A stretch of DNA of 64,000 nucleotides, taken from assembly GCA_946405145.1 (NCBI GenBank), contig CAMJGE010000004.1, positions 116,642 through 180,641 on the forward strand. The letters are read 5' to 3'. The notes beneath the pieces were generated by a model, which searched no databases, was not told the origin of the DNA, and saw nothing but the letters and a program-made list of their open reading frames with translations. Numbering within the stretch: position 1 is the first letter of the stretch; the number at the start of each line of letters is the position of its first letter. Below, piece by piece: positions 43,248 through 52,661 of this stretch. This DNA comes from an uncultured Prevotella sp. (GTDB lineage Bacteria; Bacteroidota; Bacteroidia; Bacteroidales; Bacteroidaceae). Made by a program: the position numbers and the translations under genes.

Positions 43248-44560
43248 AGGGCAGCGATCTTTACAAGGTTATCGATTTCTTCTTTCGTACGCTTCTCGGT
43301 GACGGCAAAGAGGAATCCTTCCTCATAACGCACGCCGCCGAGGATTCCTGCCTCGATGAAACGCTGATAGAGCGTATCGGCATCGCCGTCGTACTTCACA
43401 TAGAACTCATTGAAGAAGGGCTGATCGTAAGCCAACGTGAAACGTCCCGTCTTCAACAGTTCGTCGCAGAGATAGTGTGCCCCCGCATAAGAGAGTTGGG
43501 CGGAGTCTTTCAGTCCCTGCTTGCCCATCAGCGACATATAGATCGTGACGAAGAGCGCCATCAGCGACTGGTTGGAACAGATGTTAGAGGTGGCCTTTTG
43601 GCGACGGATATGTTGCTCGCGTGCCTGCAAGGTGAGTACGAAGGCTCGCTGATCGCGGTTGTCCTTCGTCATACCAACGATACGACCTGGCATCTTGCGG
43701 ATGAGTTTCTCCGTGCAGCACATATAGCCGACGTAGGGACCACCAAACTGCATGGGGATACCCAGCGACTGTCCATCGCCCACTGCGATGTCGGCACCCC
43801 ACTCGCCCGGGGTCTTCAGTACGGCAAGGTCGGCTGCCACACTGTCGATCACGAAGAGGGCCTTCTGTTCATGACATGCCTCAGCAAAGCCAGTGAAGTC
43901 CTCTACGATGCCATAGACATTAGGCTGTTGGACGATGACACCAGCGACACCGTCGTTAGTTGACAATTGAGAGCGGAGAGCGGATAGTTTGGTGATTCCG
44001 TCTTCGAGGGGGATGGTCACCAGTTCGATGCCCTGATGCAGGGCATAGGTATCCAACACCTCACGCGTCTTGGGGTTGAGACCTGCAGACACCAACACCT
44101 TATTCTGTTTCTTACCTGCTGCCACTGTCATCATCATCGCCTCAGCACAGGCGGTAGTGCCATCGTACATCGAGGCATTGGAGATGGCCATCCCCGTGAG
44201 TTCTGCCATCATCGACTGATATTCGAAGATGTAATGCAGGGTGCCTTGGGAGATCTCTGCCTGGTAAGGGGTATAGGAGGTAAGGAACTCGGAGCGCTGT
44301 AACAGACTCGGTATGACGGAGGGCGTGTAGTGGTCGTAGACCCCATAGCCTGCAAAGCAGGTGAGTTGTTTGTTCTGCGAACCCAGTTTTTCAAAGAGTT
44401 CGCGCACCTCCATCTCACTCATCTCCGAGGGCAACTGGTAGTCGCCCTTGAAACGAATGGCATCGGGGATCTGGGCATAGAGGTCGTCGAGGGTCCGTAC
44501 CCCGACTTTCTCCATCATCGCCTGCAGATCGTCTTCCGTTTGAGGAAAGTATTTATACAT
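43244..44560 (-). CDS. gcvPA: Glycine dehydrogenase (decarboxylating) subunit 1
   Basis: 438 residues, the N-terminal half of P-protein: YKYFPQTEDDLQAMMEKVG at the start, FAGYGVYDHYTPSVI, TSYTPYQAEISQGTLH and a C-terminal G-G-V-R-Y segment typical of subunit 1. It contributes to the heterotetramer with GcvPB. An imperfect inverted repeat fills the gap between it and upstream gcvH. Confidence 0.97.
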   Translation of the reverse strand: MYKYFPQTEDDLQAMMEKVGVRTLDDLYAQIPDAIRFKGDYQLPSEMSEMEVRELFEKLGSQNKQLTCFAGYGVYDHYTPSVIPSLLQRSEFLTSYTPYQAEISQGTLHYIFEYQSMMAELTGMAISNASMYDGTTACAEAMMMTVAAGKKQNKVLVSAGLNPKTREVLDTYALHQGIELVTIPLEDGITKLSALRSQLSTNDGVAGVIVQQPNVYGIVEDFTGFAEACHEQKALFVIDSVAADLAVLKTPGEWGADIAVGDGQSLGIPMQFGGPYVGYMCCTEKLIRKMPGRIVGMTKDNRDQRAFVLTLQAREQHIRRQKATSNICSNQSLMALFVTIYMSLMGKQGLKDSAQLSYAGAHYLCDELLKTGRFTLAYDQPFFNEFYVKYDGDADTLYQRFIEAGILGGVRYEEGFLFAVTEKRTKEEIDNLVKIAAL

Positions 44561-44569
44561 CTTTACGTG

Positions 44570-44680
44570 CCCCCTAAGTTAGGGGGTTGGGGGTCTGAAC
44601 AAGCGTAAATCAGACCTTTCTAATTGTTATTAATTGGAGTCTGCGCTTGTTCAGACCCCTATAATCCCCTAACTTAGGGG
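44570..44680. mobile_element. MITE-like inverted-repeat element inside the gcv operon
   Basis: Terminal arms of about 36 bases: left (44570-44605) begins CCCCCTAAGTTAGGGGG and ends GGGTCTGAACAAGCG; right (44644-44680) is its imperfect reverse complement, starting CGCTTGTTCAGACCCC and ending CCCCTAACTTAGGGG. About 38 bases lie between. There is no transposase. It occupies nearly all of the 122-base gap between gcvH and gcvPA. MITE nature is inferred from structure. Confidence 0.7.
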
Positions 44681-44682
44681 AC

Positions 44683-45060
44683 TCAGCCGCAGAAGGCAGC
44701 ATATGCCTTACCATCCATCAGGTTGTCGAGGTCGGCCTTGTCAGAAAGTTGCACCTTGATGATCCAGTTCTCGAAAGCATCCTCGTTGATGAGTTCGGGC
44801 TGATCGTCGAGGGCTTCGTTGACCTCTACGACGGTTCCGCTGACAGGTGAGATCAGGTCGCTGGCAGCCTTGACACTCTCCACAGCGCCAAACTCCTCAC
44901 CAGCCGTTACCTCGTCATCAACCTCAGGCATATCCACATAGACCACATTGCCTAATGCGTTCTGGGCATAATCCGTGATTCCTACGAAACCATAGTCACC
45001 TTCTACTCTCACAAATTCGTGTGACTCCGAGTAGTAGAGTCCTTCAATTACTTTAGCCAT
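44683..45060 (-). CDS. gcvH: Glycine cleavage system H protein
   Basis: 125 residues; lipoyl domain with the lipoylated Lys64 in GAVESVKAASDL. It starts MAKVIEGLYYSESHEFV as usual for GcvH. It carries the aminomethyl intermediate between P, T and L proteins. It follows gcvT by 14 bases. Confidence 0.97.
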   Translation of the reverse strand: MAKVIEGLYYSESHEFVRVEGDYGFVGITDYAQNALGNVVYVDMPEVDDEVTAGEEFGAVESVKAASDLISPVSGTVVEVNEALDDQPELINEDAFENWIIKVQLSDKADLDNLMDGKAYAAFCG

Positions 45061-45074
45061 AATTCTTTATAGTT

Positions 45075-46178
45075 TTATTTCTTATAGTTTTTATTATAGA
45101 ACTGCTTTTTGATCACTTTACCGGGGAACACCTTCTTACGGATCTGGATCTGTACCTCGGTGTCGAGTTTGGAGTAGGCGGCATCAATCAAAGCCATGCA
45201 GACACTCTTATCGGTAGAGAGCGTGTGATAGCCTGTGGTCACCTCTCCGATGGGTTCGCCCTGCATATTCAGCACGGGATAACCATGACGGGGGATGGCT
45301 TTGTCGAAGAGTTCGATGCCGACCAATTTCTTCGCAGGGCCCTCTGCCTTCTGTTTGGCGAGTGCCTCCTTGCCGATGAATTCGGGCTTATCCAATTTTA
45401 CGAACATTGTCAGACCTGCCATCACAGGGGTGATATCCTCTGAGAGTTCATCGCCATAGAGGGGCAGTCCCACCTCAAAGCGCAGGGTGTCGCGACAACC
45501 CAATCCGCAAGGTTGTACGCCTGCAGCAATCATCTTATCCCAGCAAGAGCGGATATAGTCGGGCGCGGCATAGATCTCAAAGCCGTCCTCACCTGTATAG
45601 CCTGTACGACTGACGATGACATCGCCAATCATCTTGACAGTATAGAACGTCAGTTCCTTACAGGGCAGGCCCAACACCGTCTCCATGATATGCTCCGACT
45701 CGGGGCCCTGAACAGCCAACTGTCCATAGTCGTCTGAAGCATTGCGCAGCGAGATGTCGAAGCCCTCGGCATGCTGTTGCATCCAAGCCCAGTCCTTATC
45801 GATATTGGCGGCATTGATCACGAGGAAGAAATCATTCTCTCCCAACTTATATACCAAAAGGTCATCGACTGTTCCGCCGTTCTCATAGCACATCATGCCG
45901 TAAAGGATCTTGCCGACTGGCATCGCTGTGACATCGTTGGTAAAGATGTGGTTCACATAACGTTCGGCATCCGAGCCGCGTACGATGACTTCTCCCATAT
46001 GGGAGACATCAAACAGTCCCACCTTCTCACGTACTGCATAATGCTCCGGGGCGATACCTGCATACTGGATAGGCATTTCAAAGCCACCGAAGGGCGACAT
46101 AAAGGCACCCAACGACAAATGCTTGTCGTGGAGACAGGTGCGTTTCTCCCGTTTTTCTAATTCTTGTTTTATTGCCAT
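45075..46178 (-). CDS. gcvT: Aminomethyltransferase (glycine cleavage T protein)
   Basis: 367 residues with T-protein landmarks: MPIQYAGIAPEHYAVREKVGLFDVSHMGEV, YVNHIFTNDV, LAVQGPES, SRTGYTGEDGFEIY and the C-terminal EVTTGYHTLSTDKSV. It moves the aminomethyl carbon to tetrahydrofolate and releases ammonia. It sits 3 bases after lplA and 14 before gcvH. Confidence 0.97.
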   Translation of the reverse strand: MAIKQELEKREKRTCLHDKHLSLGAFMSPFGGFEMPIQYAGIAPEHYAVREKVGLFDVSHMGEVIVRGSDAERYVNHIFTNDVTAMPVGKILYGMMCYENGGTVDDLLVYKLGENDFFLVINAANIDKDWAWMQQHAEGFDISLRNASDDYGQLAVQGPESEHIMETVLGLPCKELTFYTVKMIGDVIVSRTGYTGEDGFEIYAAPDYIRSCWDKMIAAGVQPCGLGCRDTLRFEVGLPLYGDELSEDITPVMAGLTMFVKLDKPEFIGKEALAKQKAEGPAKKLVGIELFDKAIPRHGYPVLNMQGEPIGEVTTGYHTLSTDKSVCMALIDAAYSKLDTEVQIQIRKKVFPGKVIKKQFYNKNYKK

Positions 46179-46181
46179 AGA

Positions 46182-46892
46182 TTATTGTAATATTTTAATA
46201 AACTCATTGTTTAAATAGCTTTGTTCCAGCTGTTCGATGTCCGCCACCTCATTTGCCGTCAGCTGACGTTTATCTGAACAGAGTGTGTTACGTATCAGGA
46301 TCTTGATCTCGTCGAGGCTCATAGTGGTATGATCCTTCAACAAGGTGATGCGCTGGCGCACACTCTCTATCCCCTTCTTCTGCAGTTTCTCACGACTGGG
46401 CGTGATGGCGTTCAGCATGTGCTCCATATTCGTGTCGTAAAGCATCGTACTATGTACAATACTCTTGCCACCCACATGGTAACAGGCTGTGCCACACACC
46501 TTATATCCACCTATCAGTACGTCGTTATGACTGGTTCCCGTAGCCTCAACCCCCATCTTTCTCAGTACCAGCAGTACCATATTGATGAACCGGTTGAAGG
46601 CGAAGTTCACATTCTCATCCGCTGAGACGTACGACAGCATCAGATTGTCCATATCGGCATACACACAACCGCCCCCACTCTTCCTGCGATACATGCTGAT
46701 GCCGTGCGCCCGACAGTAATCGACATTCACCTCATTCTCCACCACCTGATTGCGTCCAAAAATCACACTGGGCTGCACCTGCCACATAAAGAAACAGTCG
46801 GACTCATCCATCCGACGAGCCACATACTCCTCCATAGCCAGATAGAAAGCCAGGCTGCGGTCTTTTGTTTCAGGTAGTAAGAGATATTTCAT
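46182..46892 (-). CDS. lplA: Lipoate-protein ligase A family protein
   Basis: 236 residues, catalytic domain only. RKSGGGCVYADMDNLMLSYV matches the RR.SGGGAVYHD.GNLN.S motif; DVLIGGYKVCGTACYHVGGKSIVHSTML carries the conserved lysine. It should attach lipoate (or octanoate) to GcvH. The C-terminal accessory domain of E. coli LplA is absent, as in short LplA/LipM-type ligases. Its place between panE and gcvT, 3-base gaps on both sides, supports GcvH as substrate. Confidence 0.9.
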   Translation of the reverse strand: MKYLLLPETKDRSLAFYLAMEEYVARRMDESDCFFMWQVQPSVIFGRNQVVENEVNVDYCRAHGISMYRRKSGGGCVYADMDNLMLSYVSADENVNFAFNRFINMVLLVLRKMGVEATGTSHNDVLIGGYKVCGTACYHVGGKSIVHSTMLYDTNMEHMLNAITPSREKLQKKGIESVRQRITLLKDHTTMSLDEIKILIRNTLCSDKRQLTANEVADIEQLEQSYLNNEFIKILQ

Positions 46893-46895
46893 GGG

Positions 46896-47798
46896 TCAGT
46901 TCTGTAAGAACCTTAATTCAGCCTCAAGCATCTCCAGCTTCGGCATACGGTAGCCGGCATTTCTGGCGATCTCGATAGGGCGAGTATATAAATAATGAAT
47001 CTCCATAGGTCGGTGGAAATCGAAATCGAGCTTCATGGAAGGAGAGTAAGGCGTCATGGCATCTGTGGTCTCTATCATCTTCTCGGCAAAGGCCTCTGTG
47101 ACACCAGAAACCCCTAAGTGTTGGGCAGCCCCCACCACCTCCATCATCAGATCGCGAATAAGCTGACGGGTGGAAGGGTTCTTCAGAAGCAGATCCGTAC
47201 GGGTGTTCAAGGCTACCGTCATACCATTGAAAGGCATGTTCCACACAGCTTTCTTCCATCGCGCCTCTTCGTATGGCACAGAAGCAGCCTGGATACCAGC
47301 CTGTTTGAAATCGTCCAGAATATTCTGAAAGCGAGCCTCATCCTTACAGGAATAATTGCCCAGATTGATACTGCCATAACACTGGTGGCTCACACGTCCC
47401 GGCTCTGTCTTGGCTGAGCATATAAAAGCCAAACCGGCTACAATCTGCACACCTGGGAACATCGCTTGCACGTCAGCTTCCACGCCAATACCATTCTGTA
47501 TCAGCACCACCACCGTCTGCTCATGCAACAAAGGGGTAAGCAACTCTGGAAGCAGATGATTGTTAGTGGTTTTCAGACCAACGATCACCACATCGCACTT
47601 CGGCATATCCGCTGAATACTGATAGACGTTGACATGATCGAGATGGAAAGAGCCGTCGCAGGAATCCACCTGCATACCACGTTCCTTCACAAACTGGTAA
47701 TCACTATGCGACAGGAAATGCACCTCCTGTCCACTATATGCCAATTTGCTGCCATAATAACCACCTATGGCACCTACGCCAATTATTCCGTATCTCAT
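46896..47798 (-). CDS. panE: 2-Dehydropantoate 2-reductase (ketopantoate reductase) family protein
   Basis: 300 residues from the ATG at 47798 (MRYGIIGVGAIGGYYGSKL). The ORF start at 47915 is upstream of a promoter and adds an unlikely 39 residues. NADPH-binding GVGAIGG, VGLKTTNN, VVLIQNGIGVE, the catalytic Lys in ARWKKAVWNMPFNGM and the C-terminal ..SPSMKLDFDFHRPMEI are typical. It makes pantoate for coenzyme A. Its place at the head of a glycine cleavage operon is notable: both pathways use tetrahydrofolate C1 units (PanB uses methylene-THF), a plausible link. Confidence 0.9.
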   Translation of the reverse strand: MRYGIIGVGAIGGYYGSKLAYSGQEVHFLSHSDYQFVKERGMQVDSCDGSFHLDHVNVYQYSADMPKCDVVIVGLKTTNNHLLPELLTPLLHEQTVVVLIQNGIGVEADVQAMFPGVQIVAGLAFICSAKTEPGRVSHQCYGSINLGNYSCKDEARFQNILDDFKQAGIQAASVPYEEARWKKAVWNMPFNGMTVALNTRTDLLLKNPSTRQLIRDLMMEVVGAAQHLGVSGVTEAFAEKMIETTDAMTPYSPSMKLDFDFHRPMEIHYLYTRPIEIARNAGYRMPKLEMLEAELRFLQN

Positions 47799-47814
47799 TC
47801 TCGTATTTTTTCTG

Positions 47815-47845
47815 CAAAAATACAACTTTTTACCTAACCAACAAA
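47815..47845 (-). promoter_or_regulatory. Promoter of panE-lplA-gcv operon
   Basis: On the minus strand: TTTG (47842-47845), 19 bases, TATTTTTG (47815-47822), 17 bases before the panE ATG. No glycine riboswitch fits in this short leader. Confidence 0.75.
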
Positions 47846-47881
47846 ACAAAAGCACATAAACTGAATATTTTTGAGAAAAAT

Positions 47882-47912
47882 TTTGTTTTTTACAAATTTT
47901 AGCGTACCTTTG
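47882..47912 (+). promoter_or_regulatory. Promoter of dxs-trkA-trkH
   Basis: TTTG (47882-47885), 19 bases, TACCTTTG (47905-47912), 21 bases before the dxs GTG. Confidence 0.8.
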
Positions 47913-47933
47913 CACGCATAATCAAATGAAACT

Positions 47934-49823
47934 GTGGACAAGAAAGAGTTTACTTTACTAAATAAGATCCAATACCCTGAGGATTTGCGCAAGTTATCTG
48001 TTGATGAATTGCCCCAAGTCTGCGAAGAGTTGCGCGAAGATATCGTGCAGGAAGTGGCCGTTAATCCAGGTCATCTGGCTTCGAGTCTTGGTGTAGCGGA
48101 AATCACGGTTGCACTGCATTATGTCTATAATACCCCGGAAGACAGAATCGTATGGGACGTAGGTCATCAGGCTTATGGCCATAAGATACTGACGGGTCGT
48201 CGCGAGAAGTTCTGTACAAACCGCAAGCTGGGAGGCATCAAGCCCTTCCCCTCTCCTTCTGAGAGTGAATACGACACGTTTGCCTGCGGTCATGCCAGCA
48301 ACTCGATATCTGCAGCATTGGGTATGGCAGTGGCAGCCAAGCTGGAGGGTAATAGCCAGCGTCATGTGGTGGCAGTAATTGGTGATGGTGCCCTCTCTGG
48401 AGGACTGGCCTTCGAGGGACTGAACAATGTATCATCGTCGCCCAACGACCTGTTAATCATCCTCAACGACAACAATATGAGTATCGACCGTTCGGTAGGT
48501 GGTATGAAACAATACCTGCTTGGACTGAACACCAACGAGACCTATAATGCTGTTAAATTCAAGGCCACCCGCTGGCTTTATAAGAAAGGGCTGATGACGG
48601 ATGATCGCAAGAAGGGCATCCAGCGCCTGTCGAATGCCGTGAAGAGTGCCATTGCGCATCAGCAGAACATCTTCGACGGTATGGACATCCGCTACTTCGG
48701 ACCGTTTGATGGCCATAACGTGAAAGAGCTGGTACGTATCCTGCGCCTCATCAAGGAGATGAAGGGACCGAAGCTGTTGCATCTGCACACCCAAAAGGGG
48801 CATGGCTATGCACCTGCAGAGAAGGATGTGACCATCTGGCATGCGCCAGGCAAATTCGACCCAGAGACAGGTGAACGCATCATCGACAAGGATCCCAACA
48901 AGCCTCAGAAGTATCAGGATGTATTTGGTCATACCCTATTGGAACTGGCCAAGCAGAATCCTAAGATTGTGGGAGTGACACCAGCTATGCCTTCTGGTTG
49001 TTCAATGAATATCATGATGAAGGAGATGCCTGACCGCACCTTCGACGTGGGTATCGCGGAAGGACATGCCGTGACCTTCTCCGGTGGTATGGCGAAAGAC
49101 GGCCTGCTGCCTTTCTGTAATATCTATAGCGCCTTTGCACAGCGTGCCTTCGACAATATCATCCATGATGTGGCACTGTTGAACCTGAACATGGTGTTCT
49201 GTTTCGATCGTGCCGGATTAGTAGGTGAAGACGGACCGACGCATCATGGTGCCTTTGACCTGGCAGCCCTGCGCCCGATACCCAATCTGACAATCTCGTC
49301 ACCAATGGATGAGCATGAGTTGCGACGTCTGATGTACACGGCACAGTTGCCCGACAAGGGTCCGTTCGTGATCCGTTATCCAAGAGGCGGCGGCGTGTTG
49401 CAAGACTGGCGCTGTCCGCTGGAGGAAGTCAAGGTGGGTACAGGTCGGAAAATGCACGAAGGCAGTGACGTGGCAGTATTGAGTATCGGTCCGATAGGCA
49501 ACAACGTGACAGAAGCTATCGAGCAGCTTGGCGACAAAGTCAGCGTAGCTCACTATGACATGCGGTTCCTAAAGCCGATAGACGAAGATATCCTTGAGGA
49601 AGTGGGACGAAAGTTCAAGCATGTCATCACCGTTGAAAATGGCGTCAAGAAAGGTGGACTGGGCTCTGCCGTATTGGAATGGATGAACGAGCACGGCTAT
49701 CAGCCCAAGGTTACTCTTCTGGGAATGCCAGACACATTTGTTGAGCATGGTACAGTGGCTGAACTCCAAAAGATTGTGGGGATTGACGCAGAGGGTATTA
49801 TCAAAGCCATTACAGAAGTATGA
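47934..49823 (+). CDS. dxs: 1-Deoxy-D-xylulose-5-phosphate synthase
   Basis: 629 residues, thiamine-diphosphate enzyme and first step of the MEP isoprenoid route. Motifs: [14 protein letters not shown], the GDG..N ThDP site ([25 protein letters not shown]), GPFDGHN, and in the transketolase half [17 protein letters not shown] and [15 protein letters not shown]. It starts with GTG: the ATG at 47926 is out of frame and an in-frame TAA lies at 47919. Overlaps trkA by 4 bases (ATGA). Confidence 0.97.
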   Translation: MDKKEFTLLNKIQYPEDLRKLSVDELPQVCEELREDIVQEVAVNPGHLASSLGVAEITVALHYVYNTPEDRIVWDVGHQAYGHKILTGRREKFCTNRKLGGIKPFPSPSESEYDTFACGHASNSISAALGMAVAAKLEGNSQRHVVAVIGDGALSGGLAFEGLNNVSSSPNDLLIILNDNNMSIDRSVGGMKQYLLGLNTNETYNAVKFKATRWLYKKGLMTDDRKKGIQRLSNAVKSAIAHQQNIFDGMDIRYFGPFDGHNVKELVRILRLIKEMKGPKLLHLHTQKGHGYAPAEKDVTIWHAPGKFDPETGERIIDKDPNKPQKYQDVFGHTLLELAKQNPKIVGVTPAMPSGCSMNIMMKEMPDRTFDVGIAEGHAVTFSGGMAKDGLLPFCNIYSAFAQRAFDNIIHDVALLNLNMVFCFDRAGLVGEDGPTHHGAFDLAALRPIPNLTISSPMDEHELRRLMYTAQLPDKGPFVIRYPRGGGVLQDWRCPLEEVKVGTGRKMHEGSDVAVLSIGPIGNNVTEAIEQLGDKVSVAHYDMRFLKPIDEDILEEVGRKFKHVITVENGVKKGGLGSAVLEWMNEHGYQPKVTLLGMPDTFVEHGTVAELQKIVGIDAEGIIKAITEV

Positions 49824-51175
49824 AAGTTGTGATTGTTGGTGCAGGTTCAGTAGGCACTCATCTGGCGAAACTATTATCAGGTGAGCATGTGGATTGTGTA
49901 CTGATTGATGCTGACAGTGAGCGTTTGTCCGGACTGAACGAATTTGACGTGATGACCTATCAGGCATCGCCTACCAGCATCAAAGCGATGAAAGAGGCAG
50001 GCGTGCAGCATGCTGACCTCTTTGTAGGTGTAACACCTGAGGAAAGCGTCAACATGAATGCCTGTATCTTGGCACATGCCCTTGGCGCCAAGAAGACTGT
50101 AGCCCGTATTGACAACTACGAATATCTCTCTCCCGACCTGCAGCCATTTTTCAAGAATCTGGGTATCGACTCACTGATTTATCCTGAGGTGCTGGCAGCA
50201 GGCGATATCATCAACAGTCTGAAACTCTCATGGGTCAGACAGCGCTGGGACGTACACGATGGTGCCTTGACTTTATTGGGCATCAAACTCAGAGATTCGG
50301 CAGAGATTCTCAACCGTCCCCTCCGCGAGCTTTGCGGACCAGACGATCCTTACCATATTGTAGCCATCAAACGCGATGACGACACCTTGATCCCAAGTGG
50401 TTTGGACGAGTTGCATGCAAACGACCTGGTTTACTTCATGACGACTAAGGACTATATCCCTTATATCCGTAAGATTGTAGGCAAAGAGCATTATACCGAC
50501 GTAAAGAACGTGATTATCATGGGTGGCAGCAAAACAGCTGTACGTGCAGCACTGGCCATTCCTGACTATATGAGTGTGAAGATCATTGAGAAGGATTCAA
50601 AGCGCTGTGAGAAACTGAATGAGCTGTTTGAGAACGAAGAGGCTATGGTGATTCACGGTGATGGTAGAGACCTGGGGCTCCTACAGGAAGAAGGTATCCG
50701 GCACACACAGGCTTTTGTGGCACTGACGGAGAATGCAGAGACCAACATCCTGGCCTGTCTGACAGCTAAGAAACTGGGGGTTAGGAAAACAGTGGCCCTC
50801 GTAGAGAATCTTGACTACGTGAACATGGCTGAGAGTCTGGATATCGGAACCATCATCAATAAGAAAACCATTGCTGCCAGCCATATCTTCCAGATGTTGC
50901 TGGATGCTGACGTAGATAATCTGCGCTCACTGATGCTAGTGGATGCAGAAGTCGCAGAGTTTATTGCAGCAGAAGACTCACGTGTGACCAAGAAGCCTGT
51001 TAAGGACTTAGGACTCCCCTTCGGCGTGACGATTGGCGGTTTGGTGCGCAAGGGTACGGGTATGCTAGTAAATGGTAACTCACAGATCGAGGCTGGCGAC
51101 TCTGTCATGGTGTTCTGCCATGAAGCTAAACTGCATAACATCGAGAAATACTTCAAAAGCAATCCGATATGGTAA
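49820..51175 (+). CDS. trkA: Trk potassium uptake regulatory protein TrkA
   Basis: 451 residues; two tandem RCK units, each NAD-binding Rossmann ([19 protein letters not shown] at the start; [18 protein letters not shown] at about 228) followed by a TrkA-C domain. It gates TrkH from the cytoplasm in response to nucleotides. It is coupled to dxs upstream and overlaps trkH by 7 bases. Confidence 0.97.
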   Translation: MKVVIVGAGSVGTHLAKLLSGEHVDCVLIDADSERLSGLNEFDVMTYQASPTSIKAMKEAGVQHADLFVGVTPEESVNMNACILAHALGAKKTVARIDNYEYLSPDLQPFFKNLGIDSLIYPEVLAAGDIINSLKLSWVRQRWDVHDGALTLLGIKLRDSAEILNRPLRELCGPDDPYHIVAIKRDDDTLIPSGLDELHANDLVYFMTTKDYIPYIRKIVGKEHYTDVKNVIIMGGSKTAVRAALAIPDYMSVKIIEKDSKRCEKLNELFENEEAMVIHGDGRDLGLLQEEGIRHTQAFVALTENAETNILACLTAKKLGVRKTVALVENLDYVNMAESLDIGTIINKKTIAASHIFQMLLDADVDNLRSLMLVDAEVAEFIAAEDSRVTKKPVKDLGLPFGVTIGGLVRKGTGMLVNGNSQIEAGDSVMVFCHEAKLHNIEKYFKSNPIW

Positions 51176-52626
51176 ACTTCCGTATCATCAGTAAGATTAT
51201 CGGCTCTCTTCTGTTTATCGAAGCCTTCTTCATGTCATGGTGTGCCATCGTGGCGATTATCTTCCATGAAGACGATCAGGTGGCATTCTTGATGTCGATA
51301 CTGATTACATTGGGATGCGGTTTCATCTTCTTGTTTATGGGCAGGAACGCAGAGAACTCCCTGAGCCGTCGCGATGCTTATTTGCTGGTAACGGCTGTGT
51401 GGTTGATATTCTCCTTTTTTGGCATGTTCCCCTTCCTGATTCATGGTAGCATCACGAATCTGACGGATGCCTACTTTGAGACCATTTCCGGGTTTACAAC
51501 CACAGGTGCCTCTATTCTTGATGATGTGGAATATCTGCCTCACGGCATCCTTTTCTGGCGTTCTCTGACACAGTGGGTAGGTGGCTTGGGAATTGTATTC
51601 TTCACCATCGCCATTCTCCCCTCGCTGGTAGCAGGTAGCGTAAAGGTGTTTGCGGCAGAGACAACGGGTCCCGTGAAAGCCAAGATGCACCCCAGACTAT
51701 CTACTACTGCCAAATGGATCTGGTCCATCTATCTGCTCCTGACCATTGGCTGTGGTATCTCATTTTGGATGGCAGGCATGAACTGGTATGAAGCCCTCAA
51801 CTATTCGATGACGACTACAGCCACTGGCGGATTCTCCATCCATAATGATGGTACCAATGTTTTCAACTCACCTGAGATCGACTACATCTCCATCATCTTC
51901 CAGTTTCTGGCAGGTATCAACTTCACCTTATTATATATAAGCATCTTCAAGTCTCGTTTGACAAGCCTGATCAAAGATTCTGAATTCAAGCTATATGTTT
52001 CTTTGGTAGCCATCGCCACACTGGTTATTATGTCGATGCTTATAGTAGATCTGGGTTATGGTTACGAACAGGCGTTCCGCGAGTCCCTCTACCAGGTCGT
52101 ATCTTTCATGACGACAACAGGTGTATATAGCGACAATGTGGCAACATGGCCTCACCTCACTTGGATCATCATCTGCTGTGTGATGCTGATAGGTGCCTGT
52201 GCAGGCAGCACCAGCGGTGGTTTCAAGTGCATCCGTGGCGTCATGCTGTTGAAAGTGGTCTTTAACAATTTCCGCCAGAGCCTTCACCCGAATGCAGTGT
52301 TACCAGTCAGGATCAATGGTCAGAACGTGCCACAATCAAGACTGATTGCCCTCTCTGCCTTCTTTGTGCTTGTGGTCTTGATGTTGCTAATCACAACTAC
52401 CATCATGATTGTATCTGGCATTGACACCATTAATTCCATTATCATCGGACTAAGTTGTGTAAGTAACGTAGGACCATCACTTGCCAATGACATCGGAGCG
52501 AATATCACTTGGTCTGGTATGGCGGACCATATCAAATGGATCCTCTGTCTGCTGATGCTAATGGGACGTCTTGAGATTATGACAGTGCTTGTGCTGTTTA
52601 CCCGCAGCTTCTGGAAAGAGAACTAA
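51169..52626 (+). CDS. trkH: Trk potassium uptake channel subunit TrkH
   Basis: 485 residues with about ten membrane helices and four selectivity-filter loops (TTTGASI-, TATGGFS-, TTTGVYS- and SNVGPS-type sequences), typical of TrkH/KtrB. It forms the K+ pore controlled by TrkA, encoded just upstream. Good bidirectional terminator follows. Confidence 0.97.
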   Translation: MVNFRIISKIIGSLLFIEAFFMSWCAIVAIIFHEDDQVAFLMSILITLGCGFIFLFMGRNAENSLSRRDAYLLVTAVWLIFSFFGMFPFLIHGSITNLTDAYFETISGFTTTGASILDDVEYLPHGILFWRSLTQWVGGLGIVFFTIAILPSLVAGSVKVFAAETTGPVKAKMHPRLSTTAKWIWSIYLLLTIGCGISFWMAGMNWYEALNYSMTTTATGGFSIHNDGTNVFNSPEIDYISIIFQFLAGINFTLLYISIFKSRLTSLIKDSEFKLYVSLVAIATLVIMSMLIVDLGYGYEQAFRESLYQVVSFMTTTGVYSDNVATWPHLTWIIICCVMLIGACAGSTSGGFKCIRGVMLLKVVFNNFRQSLHPNAVLPVRINGQNVPQSRLIALSAFFVLVVLMLLITTTIMIVSGIDTINSIIIGLSCVSNVGPSLANDIGANITWSGMADHIKWILCLLMLMGRLEIMTVLVLFTRSFWKEN

Positions 52627-52629
52627 TAA

Positions 52630-52656
52630 AAAAGGTCTTCGTTTGAAGACCTTTTC
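52630..52656. terminator. Bidirectional terminator between trkH and the coiled-coil lipoprotein
   Basis: AAAAGGTCTTC (52630-52640), loop GTTT, GAAGACCTTTT (52645-52655). Perfect 11-bp stem with A and T flanks, usable in both directions. Confidence 0.9.
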
Positions 52657-52661
52657 TATTA

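Noticed and set aside
46896-47915. Longer panE with 39 extra N-terminal residues
   Set aside because: The added part spans the promoter and the true start MRYGIIGVGAIGG is the usual N-terminus.
47799-47933. Glycine riboswitch for the gcv operon
   Set aside because: The panE leader is too short, the gap is filled by two divergent promoters, and no aptamer-like sequence is seen.
47934-47936. Missing ATG or frameshift at the dxs start
   Set aside because: A GTG in frame at the right distance from a perfect promoter explains the start; the ATG at 47926 is out of frame.
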